Shown here: one piece after another, positions 7,263 to 17,118 of the stretch
How positions within the stretch are numbered: the stretch's first letter is position 1
How the letters are laid out: the number at the start of each line of letters is the position of its first letter
Assembly (NCBI GenBank): GCA_936920625.1
Contig: CAKZHC010000001.1
Coordinates: forward strand, 1-39,369
DNA from: an uncultured Enterobacteriaceae bacterium
GTDB lineage: Bacteria; Pseudomonadota; Gammaproteobacteria; Enterobacterales; Enterobacteriaceae
Reading direction: 5' to 3'
Length of the DNA stretch: 39,369 nt
Program-made: the position numbers and the translations under genes
Notes under the pieces: model-generated
Seen by the model: only the letters and a program-made list of their open reading frames with translations
Databases searched by the model: none
What the model was told of the DNA's origin: nothing

Positions 7263-9142
7263 CAGAGCACCTCCCGGCGGCCTTGCCTGACTTGCCAGAG
7301 TCCGATTCGGCCTCGTTGCATTGATACCAGTTCAGTTTCGGTAAAAACATTTATCGCTGCATGTCGCGATAGATAATTCTCCATCACCATACCAAACAGA
7401 TAGGGACTGATGCCGGAAAATCCCGCTTCATCAACGGTGAGATAACATCGTATACCGCGGCCATAAACCATCAGGCCATTACCGGGTAGTCGTCGTATTA
7501 CGGGCTCAGTTTTGCATCCCACCAGAGCATCAATGTGTGTGTTAGAGTCATGATCGACGCTACTAACAAACAGACGCAGCATATTGCGTAAATTTTCTCC
7601 TCCGCGACTGGGGGGCATATCTGATAGAGGCAGATAGTTAAAGCTCAGCTGACGAATCAAACGCCATGCAGATTCGCCAGTTGCGAAAGGAGCACGGGGA
7701 GCGCTAGGCTGAAAAACAAATCTTGCACCATGAACTGGAGCTGAATCAGACATGGATAGTGTGAAATGCCTGTCAGCGGTGATCAGCCGGGGAAGGTCGC
7801 GGTTAGTCACCATGGCATCAATAGAGAGATAGCGAATATCATCGCTGTAAGGAGCTTCCATCTGATCGACAAGTGAAAGAAAAATTTCCGTGCCATGATA
7901 TGCAGTCAGTGTGTCATATTTACGGAAATTTTGGTTATTAATATGATCTCTGCGGCTAATAGAAAAATAACGACCAAAGTTACCTCTGTCGCTATGCCGT
8001 GTCTGGTAAAATGAATTAAAAACTATTTCATTACTCGTTGTTACCTGTTGGCCGTAGACTCTTTTGACAGAGTGAATCTCAAAATCCAGAGGCCGGCTTC
8101 TGTCAGCGACAACATGAAATTCATTTGAAGCGCGATTAATTTCCAGTTTATCGAGATGGCGGGGGAAAAGATTGATAACCGGGGTGCAAAATAGTAAAAA
8201 GCGTGAAGCAGTGACATGGCTGACAATATCATTAGCTAAGCGATCTAATAAAATAATGATTTCCATTTCATTAGTATGGTTTTCTTGTGCAGCAGATGAA
8301 AGCTGTGTCAGGGAGAAAAAATAGAATCGCTGTCGGCAGCAAAAGTATTCCTGGATTAAGTTATGGCCATGGAACAAATTCCAGGCAACAGGCAGCAGAC
8401 TATGTTCGGGACTTAATCCTTCAAAATCGAGAGCATTTTTGCTGATAACTTTCTCTTTCACCTGGTCGCCACTGCCTGAACGCAAAAGAGTTGCTACATG
8501 ATTTGCGTGCAGCAGCTCAAAAAGTTGCGACACAATACGTTCATCTCCATCTATATAAACAGGAAGTCGATCAAATTCTTTTAGTTGTGAAAAAACAAGA
8601 TCACCGATTAGTTTAAGTCGGATACGCAATGTCCCTTTCAGCAGATGAGTAGAAACACTATATTTATCCAGCTCACGAATATCTGGTGACAAACCACTTA
8701 AGTGTGCTTCTGTTATCTCCAGAGGCCATAACTGAACGTGCTGGCTGCTTCGGAATTCGCATCGTGTATTCTCTTTTGAGGGAACAGGCGTAAAAAACGC
8801 GCTATCACGGGGAATATGATAACCATGCGTCAGGTCTCCCTCTTTTAAATTAGGCTTTAACTGAATGACACCCATTGACGGTGTAGGTGCTGTATAGTTT
8901 GGATAAACAATATCCAGCAAACGACGGGTAAAGAGTGGGAATTCAGCATCCAGTTTCATCTGCGTTCTGGCAGAAAGAAAACAAAACGATTCAATGAGAC
9001 GCTCAACGTAAGGATCGGCCACCTCAATATCATGCATCCCAAGACGGCCTGCAATCTTTGGATGAGAGGCTGCGAACTCTTTGGACATCTCACGCATAAA
9101 AGTGAGTTCTTTATTGTAATAATCTAAAAAATTATGATCCAC
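7262..9142 (-). CDS. tssF: T6SS baseplate protein TssF
   Basis: A 626-residue protein from the GTG at 9142 (VDHNFLDYYNKELTFMREMS), which is where TssF proteins begin. The frame is open 28 codons further to a GTG at 9226, but that extension resembles nothing in the family. Diagnostic TssF stretches are HPKIAGRLGMHDIEVADPYV, RLIESFCFLSARTQMKLD, and FPLFTRRLLDIVYPNYTAP. The C-terminus has SRHAAINVFTETELVS and a final GRIGLWQVRQGRREVL. TssF pairs with TssG in the baseplate wedge around the VgrG spike. The gene is uninterrupted, unlike the next two genes in the operon. It is the first gene of the minus-strand operon, facing the divergent promoter region. Confidence 0.95.
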   Translation of the reverse strand: MDHNFLDYYNKELTFMREMSKEFAASHPKIAGRLGMHDIEVADPYVERLIESFCFLSARTQMKLDAEFPLFTRRLLDIVYPNYTAPTPSMGVIQLKPNLKEGDLTHGYHIPRDSAFFTPVPSKENTRCEFRSSQHVQLWPLEITEAHLSGLSPDIRELDKYSVSTHLLKGTLRIRLKLIGDLVFSQLKEFDRLPVYIDGDERIVSQLFELLHANHVATLLRSGSGDQVKEKVISKNALDFEGLSPEHSLLPVAWNLFHGHNLIQEYFCCRQRFYFFSLTQLSSAAQENHTNEMEIIILLDRLANDIVSHVTASRFLLFCTPVINLFPRHLDKLEINRASNEFHVVADRSRPLDFEIHSVKRVYGQQVTTSNEIVFNSFYQTRHSDRGNFGRYFSISRRDHINNQNFRKYDTLTAYHGTEIFLSLVDQMEAPYSDDIRYLSIDAMVTNRDLPRLITADRHFTLSMSDSAPVHGARFVFQPSAPRAPFATGESAWRLIRQLSFNYLPLSDMPPSRGGENLRNMLRLFVSSVDHDSNTHIDALVGCKTEPVIRRLPGNGLMVYGRGIRCYLTVDEAGFSGISPYLFGMVMENYLSRHAAINVFTETELVSMQRGRIGLWQVRQGRREVL

Positions 9143-9575
9143 TTTCTGGTCGTCCCTGATACTTATCCGTTTTATGGCGGAAACGAGTTTTAAAAGGTTT
9201 GCCACGTGTTGTTCCGGCACAGGCACAGCATGAAATCAGCCCTGAACAATATTTATAGTTATGAATATGGCAAATTGCTATACCATCTCTTATTCATAAC
9301 TAATGCCAGACTAATTTTAGCTTATCCGCTATTAATCCAGAAGTCTATATGATTTCTTTTATATTGGACTCTGTCGAACAATTCAACCAGTCAGTCACAT
9401 TAAATAATATTTTTAGGATTTTTATCAGATTATATTCCTAATTTTTACTTTTATTCTTTACTATAAAAAAATATAGATTATTTTGGCAATGATAATTTAC
9501 CCGGTGCCAGATAATAATTTATTTTAGTCAGTAAATTAATTGTTCGGTTCAGCTTAAATTAAAAGGGATTTTTAA
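9143..9575. promoter_or_regulatory. divergent intergenic region between tssF and tssH
   Basis: About 430 bp, very AT-rich (especially 9290-9560), between the two oppositely transcribed T6SS operons. It must carry the promoters for both. Several TATAAT-like hexamers are possible in such AT-rich DNA, so none is singled out. The plus-strand gene has a clear ribosome site, AAAAGGGA at 9561-9568, seven bases before the GTG of tssH. No convincing sigma-54 -24/-12 element or palindromic operator was found by eye. High AT content makes this a plausible H-NS target (inference). Confidence 0.6.
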
Positions 9576-12251
9576 GTGGTAATCACTCGTAAAAACATAT
9601 TCGCTAAATTAAATAAAACTCTCTTCCTGTCCATCGAGGGCGCCACCTCTTTTTGTAGATTACGCGGAAATCCTTACGTTGAGTTGGTGCACTGGATTAA
9701 TCATATCTGGCAAAGCGATAACAACGATCTAAAATATATAATTAATTATTTTAATATCGATAATGAACAGATTGAACGAGGAATAGCTGAGGCACTGACG
9801 CATCTGCCCGTTGGGGCTAGTTCAATATCTGACTTTTCTTATCACATCGAACTGGCTATTGAACGTGCATGGTTGTATGCCAGCCTGGAGTGTTTTGGGA
9901 GTCAGATTCGTAGTGGTCATCTGGTTGTAGCGTTACTGAGTAATATGGAATTACGTCGGGCTATGGTGGCAATGATCCCGGCAGTAAATGCTATAGATCT
10001 GGAGCTACTTACTAGCCAGTTAAATTATATTACTCGTGAATCTCCGGAGTCTGATGAGGCTGCCGGTGATAGTCATTCTATTTGTGCAGGAATAGTACCG
10101 GAGCAGGCCAGTCAGACGATAAGCAGCAAAAGTAATGCCAGTCAGGCGCTTAGTCAGTATACCTCAGACCTTACTAAGCTGGCTCGCGAAGACAAAATCG
10201 ATCCTATTCTGGGGCGTAGCCATGAAATCACTACCCTCATCGATATCCTTATGCGCCGCCGACAAAATAACCCCCTGCTAACGGGCGATGCTGGTGTAGG
10301 TAAAACAGCCGTTGTTGAAGGGCTGGCACAAGCTATCGCGGCTGGCAATGTACCGCCTGTACTACAGAACGTGCAGTTATTAACCCTGGATGTTATTGCC
10401 CTATCAGCGGGTGCCAGCATGAAAGGAGAATTTGAAGCACGGCTGAAATCGGTGCTTGATGAAGCAATAGCCGCCCCTTACCCTGTTATTTTATTCATCG
10501 ATGAAGTGCATACTTTGGTAGGGGCTGGTGGGAATGCAGGTACAGGTGATGCGGCAAACTTGTTAAAACCCGCTCTTGCACGTGGGCAGCTACGTACTAT
10601 TGGTGCAACAACCTGGAGTGAGTTTAAGCGGCATATTGAAAAAGATCCGGCTCTAACAAGACGTTTTCAGGTATTACAAATTGCGGAGCCGGATGAAGAA
10701 AGGGCTATTGCAATGCTGCGGGGATTAGTTCCGGCTCTGGAGAAACACCATGGCGTCTGGATTATAGAACAGGCCGTCCAGGCTGCTGTGCGTCTTTCCC
10801 ATCGCTATATACCCGCGCGCCAGTTGCCAGATAAAGCCATTGGCCTGCTTGACACAGCCTGCGCCCGTGTTGCAGTAGCACAATTTGCACCACCTTGTGA
10901 ATTACAACGACTTGCCTGGCAAAAAGAGACGTTTTTAACAGAACTCGAACAACTTAAAAAAGCGCAAATGTTTGGCCGGGATGTTACATGTCGAATGGCA
11001 GAATTAAATACTGCGCTTAGTGAAATTGAAAACCAAAGTAATGTACTGGACAGCTGCTGGAAGGCTGAGCGAGAGCAGGTTGAAGTGATTATCGGATTAA
11101 GAAAACAACTCTCAGAAATAACTCAGGCAAACTCATCTGCGGACACAAAGGAAGTGCAACAATTGCGGCAGCAGTTACATCAGAATGAAGAAATTCTTCA
11201 GCAGTTATGCCGGGAGCAGAGAGTTGTACCTGCTGAGGTTGATGAAGAAGCCATTGCCAGAATTATTGGCGACTGGACACAAATACCTGTCGGGCAGATG
11301 TTAAAAGATGAATTGCATAAAGTCATCGAACTGCCTGAACGACTTGAAAGCAGGGTGATTGGGCAGCCAGAGGCGTTGAAACGGCTAAGCGAGAGCATTA
11401 TGACAGCTCGCGCCGGATTGGCTGATCCGCGCAAGCCTTTGGGTGTATTTTTACTGGCTGGTCCTTCCGGAGTGGGCAAAACGGAAACAGCGCTTGCTAT
11501 TGCTGAGAATATGTATGGCGGAGAGCAGAATCTGATTACTATCAATATGAGTGAATATCAGGAGCCTCACACCGTTTCATCGCTGAAAGGATCACCCCCC
11601 GGCTATGTCGGCTATGGGGAAGGCGGTGTGCTTACCGAAGCTGTCCGACGACGTCCATATAGCGTAGTGTTATTAGATGAAATTGAAAAGGCGCACCCCG
11701 ATGTACATGAGCTATTTTATCAGGTATTCGATAAAGGGGAGATGGAAGATAGTGAAGGCAGACAAATCAATTTTAAAAACACTATTCTGCTGCTGACATG
11801 TAATACTGGCGGTGATCTGATTACTCATCTTTGCACTGATGAAAAAACCATACCAGATCAGGCAGGGCTTGTGTCTGTGCTGCAAAAAGAACTGCTTAAG
11901 GTTTTTCCCGCAGCTTTTCTCGGCAGGGTGAATATTATTCCTTATCTTGCCCTGCAATTTTCATCTTTACGGTATATTGCGTCTCTGCATCTGGCTCGGG
12001 TGAAGCAGAGGATGTTGATGCAACATAAGTGTGAGCTACAGTACAGTGAGACAGTGCTGGAGAAAATAGTCGCCCATTGTAGTGTTGCGGAAACAGGGGC
12101 CCGGTTACTAATTCGCTATATTGAGCAGCATATTACTCCATTAATAGGTAAGACAGTCTTACTGCATCAAAAAATAATTACAGGCAAACAAATAGTGCTT
12201 GAATGGGGCAAAAATGAATTTACTGCAAAACTAACTAAGGAGGAATTCTGA
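9576..12251 (+). CDS. tssH: T6SS sheath-disassembly ATPase ClpV/TssH
   Basis: An 891-residue AAA+ protein of the HSP100/Clp class. The N-terminal Clp repeat domain (about 1-150) is followed by the first ATPase domain with Walker A GDAGVGKT (237-244) and Walker B LFIDE (306-310), a coiled-coil middle domain rich in Q/E/L (about 445-550), and a second ATPase domain with Walker A GPSGVGKT (629-636) and VVLLDEIEKAHPDV. ClpV extracts TssC from the contracted sheath so that it can be reused. Translation starts at GTG 9576 behind AAAAGGGA. It leads the plus-strand operon; the fimbrial genes follow after 87 bp. No interruption was seen. Confidence 0.96.
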   Translation: MVITRKNIFAKLNKTLFLSIEGATSFCRLRGNPYVELVHWINHIWQSDNNDLKYIINYFNIDNEQIERGIAEALTHLPVGASSISDFSYHIELAIERAWLYASLECFGSQIRSGHLVVALLSNMELRRAMVAMIPAVNAIDLELLTSQLNYITRESPESDEAAGDSHSICAGIVPEQASQTISSKSNASQALSQYTSDLTKLAREDKIDPILGRSHEITTLIDILMRRRQNNPLLTGDAGVGKTAVVEGLAQAIAAGNVPPVLQNVQLLTLDVIALSAGASMKGEFEARLKSVLDEAIAAPYPVILFIDEVHTLVGAGGNAGTGDAANLLKPALARGQLRTIGATTWSEFKRHIEKDPALTRRFQVLQIAEPDEERAIAMLRGLVPALEKHHGVWIIEQAVQAAVRLSHRYIPARQLPDKAIGLLDTACARVAVAQFAPPCELQRLAWQKETFLTELEQLKKAQMFGRDVTCRMAELNTALSEIENQSNVLDSCWKAEREQVEVIIGLRKQLSEITQANSSADTKEVQQLRQQLHQNEEILQQLCREQRVVPAEVDEEAIARIIGDWTQIPVGQMLKDELHKVIELPERLESRVIGQPEALKRLSESIMTARAGLADPRKPLGVFLLAGPSGVGKTETALAIAENMYGGEQNLITINMSEYQEPHTVSSLKGSPPGYVGYGEGGVLTEAVRRRPYSVVLLDEIEKAHPDVHELFYQVFDKGEMEDSEGRQINFKNTILLLTCNTGGDLITHLCTDEKTIPDQAGLVSVLQKELLKVFPAAFLGRVNIIPYLALQFSSLRYIASLHLARVKQRMLMQHKCELQYSETVLEKIVAHCSVAETGARLLIRYIEQHITPLIGKTVLLHQKIITGKQIVLEWGKNEFTAKLTKEEF

Positions 12252-12338
12252 TCTGAAAGATGATATGTGTAATACAGAGCAAATAAAATATACTATTTTT
12301 TAATAAAGGAATGACAAACTAACTGAAAGGATAATGAT

Positions 12339-12914
12339 ATGCATAAAATTAAAACCTCTGTTTTCTTTCTGGCGTTATTAACGGCATGGGGAGCTAACGG
12401 AGCGGATGATGAAATACCTTCTGATGGCGATATAACAATCTTTGGTAGTCTGACTAGCGAAACCTGTACTATCGATGCTAATGGTATACATAAAACCGTT
12501 AATCTGCCTGTTATTTCAGCCAGTCTGCTGAAAAAAACGGGAGATGAAGCGGGCTCAACCCGGTTCACAATAAGTGTTTTTAATTGTAGTCCGGGTGTAC
12601 AAGAGATAGGGATACATTTCGATGTTAATGGTACTACATTTGATCCGGAAACGGGCAATCTAGTTAACACCGCAAAACTAGAGGACAATCCAGCATCAAA
12701 TGTACAAATTCGCTTGTATGACATGAAAAATGGGGCTGTCGCACCCATTCCTATAGGTACAAATGGTTCCAAGTTTAAGCTCGTCCCCAATGAGGAAAAA
12801 CCGGATGAGGGTTCGGGTGCTGTAATGAAATACGCTGCTGGTTATTATGCTACCGGGACAACGACCGCGGGTAGTGTGTATGCACAAGCGTATTATACGT
12901 TGGACTATAATTAA
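12339..12914 (+). CDS. fimbrial major subunit (type 1-like pilin)
   Basis: A 191-residue exported pilin. A signal peptide (MHKIKTSVFFLALLTAWGANG, cleavage near residue 21-22) precedes a single pilin domain with a conserved cysteine pair (SETCTID and VFNCSP) and a C-terminal strand YAQAYYTLDYN with the penultimate tyrosine and alternating hydrophobics used for chaperone binding and donor-strand exchange. A good ribosome site (GAAAGGA) lies upstream. It is the first of four chaperone-usher genes lying between tssH and tssB. It resembles the second pilin (16447-17028) across the whole domain, so the two probably arose by duplication. Being first in the operon and followed by a hairpin suggests the major subunit. 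Confidence 0.9.
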   Translation: MHKIKTSVFFLALLTAWGANGADDEIPSDGDITIFGSLTSETCTIDANGIHKTVNLPVISASLLKKTGDEAGSTRFTISVFNCSPGVQEIGIHFDVNGTTFDPETGNLVNTAKLEDNPASNVQIRLYDMKNGAVAPIPIGTNGSKFKLVPNEEKPDEGSGAVMKYAAGYYATGTTTAGSVYAQAYYTLDYN

Positions 12915-12928
12915 TTATTTTTAATATC

Positions 12929-12953
12929 AAGTGGCCCCTAACTCGGGCCACTT
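12929..12953 (+). promoter_or_regulatory. intercistronic hairpin after the major pilin gene
   Basis: A perfect 9-bp stem (AAGTGGCCC / GGGCCACTT) encloses a 7-base loop between the pilin and chaperone genes. It is not followed by a T-run, so it is more likely an RNA-stabilising or processing element than a complete terminator. Such hairpins after the major pilin gene raise subunit mRNA over chaperone and usher mRNA in other fimbrial operons. Confidence 0.75.
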
Positions 12954-13024
12954 GCTGAGAATATCATTGTCTAAGTTAAATGCAGCAGATTTACGATTAG
13001 TCTGTCAGTAATCAGGAATAAACA

Positions 13025-13777
13025 ATGGCGAAAATGCTGTGGCTGATATTGGCTTTATTCAGCGTTACAGTTCCCATACACGCATCGATGACTATCAGTG
13101 GAACAAGAATTATTTATGTTGCCGGAGAAAGAGAAGTTAGTGTGCGTACCAATAATAAAGGCCAAGTCGCTGCTTTAGTGCAGGTATGGATTGATAGTGG
13201 GGATATTAATGCAATGGTGACAACGACGAAAGAGCCTTTTATTGTTACGCCACCGATATACCGGGTAGAACCGGGGAAAGGGCAAAGCGTTCGTCTTATT
13301 TACAACGGTATGCCATTACCTCAGGATCGTGAATCACTTTTTTGGTTCAACCTGCTGGAGATTCCCCCTGTAAACAATAAAAATGATGATGATAGAAAAT
13401 TAGAGTTAGCATTTCGTACCCGTATTAAGTTATTTTACAGACCAGCCATGTTGGCCAAACTTTCACCAAATCTGGAAATAAAAAAACTTCAGTGGCAGAA
13501 AGTATTTGATAAGAAATATGGTACTGGTATAGCAGTGAAGAATCCTACCTCATTCTATTATTCAATTAATACTGCCAGTGTCATCAGTAACAATAGAAAG
13601 ATTGCATTAAATACAAAGATGATATTACCTAATAGTGATTTAGTGTTTTATCCTGAAAAAACTAATCTTAAGAGAGATGAACAGATAAACGCATTGGAAT
13701 TTGGATATATTAATGATTTTGGAGCAGTTGTTAATGATAAATTGATCGCTAAGGGGAATATCTTTATTTTAGAATAG
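13025..13777 (+). CDS. periplasmic fimbrial chaperone (PapD/FimC family)
   Basis: A 250-residue protein with a signal peptide (cleavage after about residue 20, IHA) and the two Ig-like domains of PapD chaperones. Domain 1 has SGTRIIYVAGEREVSV with the conserved arginine of the first strand, then PIYRVEPGKGQSVRLIYNG (donor G1-strand region) and the family signature LFWFNLLEIPP (about 105-115). Domain 2 begins around LAFRTRIKLFYRPAML. It would fold pilins by donor-strand complementation and deliver them to the usher encoded 43 bp downstream. The sequence appears complete. Confidence 0.93.
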   Translation: MAKMLWLILALFSVTVPIHASMTISGTRIIYVAGEREVSVRTNNKGQVAALVQVWIDSGDINAMVTTTKEPFIVTPPIYRVEPGKGQSVRLIYNGMPLPQDRESLFWFNLLEIPPVNNKNDDDRKLELAFRTRIKLFYRPAMLAKLSPNLEIKKLQWQKVFDKKYGTGIAVKNPTSFYYSINTASVISNNRKIALNTKMILPNSDLVFYPEKTNLKRDEQINALEFGYINDFGAVVNDKLIAKGNIFILE

Positions 13778-13820
13778 CCCCGCTGCGGACTGGATTAGAA
13801 GTAAAAGGGATTTTAGATAA

Positions 13821-16466
13821 GTGAAATGCTGTGAAATTTCAATGGGTGATATTGATCAGCCAGCTAACATAATAAAAAAAAGCTACTTTCTGCCACTGGC
13901 GTTCGTAGCAATTATAATGGGGTTTAGCGGGGGTGTGAGTGCTGAGGAAACGCTTACACAATCAGATAAAAAAGAATCTGAAGCTGTCATAAAATTTAAT
14001 CCCGATTTTATACATGGTACGGCTGTTGATGTTTCTCGTTTTAGCATGAGTAATCCAACACTGCCGGGTGAGTATGAAGTGTTAATTGTCATCAACGGTG
14101 AAACGCGTGGTAAAAGATCTGTTAAATTTGTCCGGCTGGATGATTCACCAGATATGGTCGATGCGCAGCCTTGTTTTAGCTATGAACAGTTTAAAAAAAT
14201 TGGTGTTGAGCCAGCTCCGGAAAGAGAAAAACAGTTGCAAGAAGAGTATGGTCCGGCTACTGAAGGCTGCTACACGCTTATACAATGGTTTCCGCAAAGT
14301 GATAATCGTTATGAAGGTGGAGAATTCGAGTTGTATTTACGTATTCCTCAGGCAAATGTAAAAAGAACACCTCGTGGATATATTGACCCCAGCCTCTGGG
14401 ATGCTGGTACAACAGCGGGATTTATCGATTACGAAGGTAACTTATGGTCACTTTTTCAGGGCGGAGATGATAATGATGGACGAGCAAGTAATCACAGTTT
14501 TCTGCTGGCACTGAATGGTGGTATTAATTTAGGTGGCTGGCAATTTCGTAAGAGGATGAATTTAAACTGGAGTAGTAATCATTCATTCAATAGCCAGAAT
14601 CTTTTCGGATATGTTACCCACGATATTACCCCGCTGAAAAGCGTACTGGAACTGGGAGATATTTATTCAAATGGTGATATTTTTGAGACCTATGGTATGA
14701 GAGGATTAATAATACAGACAGATGGCAGAATGCTTCCTGATTCAATGAATAGCTATTCACCAGTAATTAATGGCGTAGCAGAAACGAATGCCCGAGTCAG
14801 AATTACTCAGAGTGGTTTAACGATATATGAATCCGTTCTACCGCCAGGCCCTTTTGTTATAAGTGATTTAGGCACAATGGGTTTTGGCCGCGATTTGATA
14901 CTGACAGTAACTGAATCAGATGGCAGACAGTACAGGAGAATTATTCCTTTTTCCGCTCCACCAAGGTTATTACATCCGGGAATATCTCATTTTGCAGTTT
15001 CTATAGGTGAGTTAAAGGATATAGAGATTAAATCTCATCCAAAAATTGTTCAGGGCAGCTATCATTATGGGCTGTCTAATCTCTGGACTGTTTATGGTGG
15101 CGTTCAGATTGGTGATCATTATCAGGCCTATGGAGTTGGTAATGCTTTCAACACTCCTTTTGGAGGCCTAATGTTTGACATCATAAATTCCCGAAGCGAG
15201 TTTGGCGATAATCAATTCTCAATTGGCAGCAGCTATCGGGTAAATTTTACAAAATTCGTTAATCCAACAAACACAAATTTAACTTTGGCAGCTTACCGTT
15301 ACTCTGAAAAAGGATACTACAATTTTCGGGAAGCGATATTGGAACGTGAAAGAAAGAAAAATAATGGCGACGAGTATCTGTACTTACGCGCAAGAAGTCG
15401 CTTTTCGATAACCGTTGCTCAGCAATTTACCGATAACCTGACATTATTTCTTAGTGGAAACATTTATAATTATTGGGGTAATAAGAAAAACTCATACCAA
15501 TATTCTGCAAGCTTAAGCCATGCGTTTAAACGCGTTTCTTACACACTCACAGCGGGCCGTTCATTCATTGAAAGCGGTAAAAGTGATAATTTATTACAAC
15601 TAACGGTCAGTGTGCCTTTAGGTATAAGAAGTATTAACAGCCGGCCTGTATTCTCATCGCTTTCCAATTCGATTACCCATAGCAACCGGGGGGGAACCCA
15701 ATTTCAGACAATAGCATCAGGTGCCCAGGGTGAACAGTACAGTCTGACTTATGGTATAGGCGCGTCGTTCGGAAATAAGCAGTATGGTCGTTCTGTGTCT
15801 GGCAATTTGTCTTATCAGACAGGGCTTGGTCAGTATGGTGTAGTAGCAACAGTAAATGATGATAATGTTCAACAGCTGTCACTAAGAGCTAATGGAAGTC
15901 TTGTAGTACATAGCGGGGGGCTGACACTTGGGCCGCCGGTTGGTGACAACGCGTTTGCTATTGTTGGCGTCAAAGGTGCATCTGGCGCGCGTCTGGAGAA
16001 TGGGCAAGGGGGGCGTATTGATGGAAATGGTTACGGTATCGTACCATCGCTGACACCCTATAAGGAAAATAGCATCCGGCTTGATCCACGTAATTTGCCT
16101 ATTACAGTTGATGTGCTGGAAAACGAAAAAACGGTTGTGCCTCGCCGTGGGGCAATCATAGCCATTAATATGAGCACCATTACTGGAAAGCCAATGATAC
16201 TAACGCTGCGTGATAAGCAGCTGAAATTCCTGCCAATTGGCAGTGAGCTGGAGGATAGTAAAGGTGTTGATCAAGGAATAGTCGGCCAGGGTGGTCAGGC
16301 ATTTGTCCGAGGCTGGCAACCTCTTGATGGTCCATTGGTTGCAAAATTTAACGGACTCAGGCTCATCTGCAATATGGAAGGTAGTACAGCTGCAACACTG
16401 GTCAAGACTACTGACACAACTGAAATAACGCAGCTGGAGGTGACATGTGTACAGAGTCAGAAATAA
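13821..16466 (+). CDS. outer-membrane fimbrial usher (FimD/PapC family)
   Basis: An 881-residue usher beginning at GTG 13821 behind AAAAGGGA. After a late signal peptide (hydrophobic stretch about 24-40, GVSA), the N-terminal chaperone-binding domain starts with IKFNPDFIHG and VDVSRFS. The beta-barrel region contains GDIYSNGDIFETYGMRGL, the plug-domain hallmark GVAETNARVRITQSGLTIYE, and the FVISDLGTMGFGRDLILTVTESDG motif. The C-terminal domains contain the NLPITVDVLENEKTVVPRRGA signature, and paired cysteines (LICNMEG and VTCVQSQ). The usher forms the secretion pore and assembly platform for pilins. It is uninterrupted, so pilus export could still function even though the adhesin is broken. 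Confidence 0.95.
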   Translation: MKCCEISMGDIDQPANIIKKSYFLPLAFVAIIMGFSGGVSAEETLTQSDKKESEAVIKFNPDFIHGTAVDVSRFSMSNPTLPGEYEVLIVINGETRGKRSVKFVRLDDSPDMVDAQPCFSYEQFKKIGVEPAPEREKQLQEEYGPATEGCYTLIQWFPQSDNRYEGGEFELYLRIPQANVKRTPRGYIDPSLWDAGTTAGFIDYEGNLWSLFQGGDDNDGRASNHSFLLALNGGINLGGWQFRKRMNLNWSSNHSFNSQNLFGYVTHDITPLKSVLELGDIYSNGDIFETYGMRGLIIQTDGRMLPDSMNSYSPVINGVAETNARVRITQSGLTIYESVLPPGPFVISDLGTMGFGRDLILTVTESDGRQYRRIIPFSAPPRLLHPGISHFAVSIGELKDIEIKSHPKIVQGSYHYGLSNLWTVYGGVQIGDHYQAYGVGNAFNTPFGGLMFDIINSRSEFGDNQFSIGSSYRVNFTKFVNPTNTNLTLAAYRYSEKGYYNFREAILERERKKNNGDEYLYLRARSRFSITVAQQFTDNLTLFLSGNIYNYWGNKKNSYQYSASLSHAFKRVSYTLTAGRSFIESGKSDNLLQLTVSVPLGIRSINSRPVFSSLSNSITHSNRGGTQFQTIASGAQGEQYSLTYGIGASFGNKQYGRSVSGNLSYQTGLGQYGVVATVNDDNVQQLSLRANGSLVVHSGGLTLGPPVGDNAFAIVGVKGASGARLENGQGGRIDGNGYGIVPSLTPYKENSIRLDPRNLPITVDVLENEKTVVPRRGAIIAINMSTITGKPMILTLRDKQLKFLPIGSELEDSKGVDQGIVGQGGQAFVRGWQPLDGPLVAKFNGLRLICNMEGSTAATLVKTTDTTEITQLEVTCVQSQK

Positions 16467-17028
16467 CGTCATCCAAGTTGTTAGTAAGGTAATGTACGGC
16501 GTAGCAGCATTAACTGTTGCAACATCAGGTATAGCAGCTGATTGCGATCCCTGTACAATTCCAGTGATTTTTACGGGCACTTATCTTGCAGAGACGTGTG
16601 AAGTCAGTATTAATAACGGAACAGAAAAAAAAGCTATATTTCTGCCAACAATATCTGTTCAGCATCTTCAGCAGAATAGTAACGAGTCTGGTAGTCAGAT
16701 TTTTAATATCACATTAAAAAACTGCCCTGTTGATAAAAGTATTGATTTACATTTTAGTTCTGGTGATATACCAGCAGATAGCACAACAGGAAATCTTACT
16801 AATAAAAAAGAGGAGGGACATAGCAGAAATGTACAAATACGTTTACGTAAATACTCAGGAGAACAAATGATTGTTAACGATGATAGTAGTTACCAGCGTT
16901 ATCTTATACCAAAGAGTGGAGCGTTAGAGACACATTATTTTACTGCAAGTTATTATGCTAAAGGAAATGGTCGGGTTACTTCAGGTAAGGTAGAGACTTT
17001 ATCTGCGATCAATTTATCTTATAACTGA
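16447..17028 (+). CDS. second fimbrial subunit (pilin paralogue)
   Basis: A 193-residue exported pilin. The GTG at 16447 lies five bases after a strong GGAGGT site and overlaps the usher gene by 20 bp, implying translational coupling; an internal ATG at 16492 is an alternative. A signal peptide with hydrophobic core VMYGVAALTVATSGIAA is followed by ADCDPC, then a pilin domain with the cysteine pair AETCEVS and LKNCPVD and a last strand TLSAINLSYN. It aligns well with the first pilin (LPTISVQHLQ against LPVISASLLK; YYAKG against YYATG). It could be a minor, adaptor or alternate major subunit. It ends the fimbrial segment, with tssB following after 90 bp. Confidence 0.88.
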   Translation: MYRVRNNVIQVVSKVMYGVAALTVATSGIAADCDPCTIPVIFTGTYLAETCEVSINNGTEKKAIFLPTISVQHLQQNSNESGSQIFNITLKNCPVDKSIDLHFSSGDIPADSTTGNLTNKKEEGHSRNVQIRLRKYSGEQMIVNDDSSYQRYLIPKSGALETHYFTASYYAKGNGRVTSGKVETLSAINLSYN

Positions 17029-17118
17029 CAGTAGATAGATAAATTAAAATTTCACTTTTCACTTGTTCAGATAAAACTAACTGAACGTTATATGAATATT
17101 GGTAAATATAGGGTTATT

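Noticed and set aside
9143..9226. 28-codon N-terminal extension of TssF from GTG 9226
   Set aside because: The family begins at VDHNFLDYYNKEL and the extension has no recognisable similarity, including none to TssE.
9143..9575. Sigma-54 promoter for the T6SS
   Set aside because: TTGGCA occurs near 9483 but no TTGCA-type -12 element lies at the required distance.
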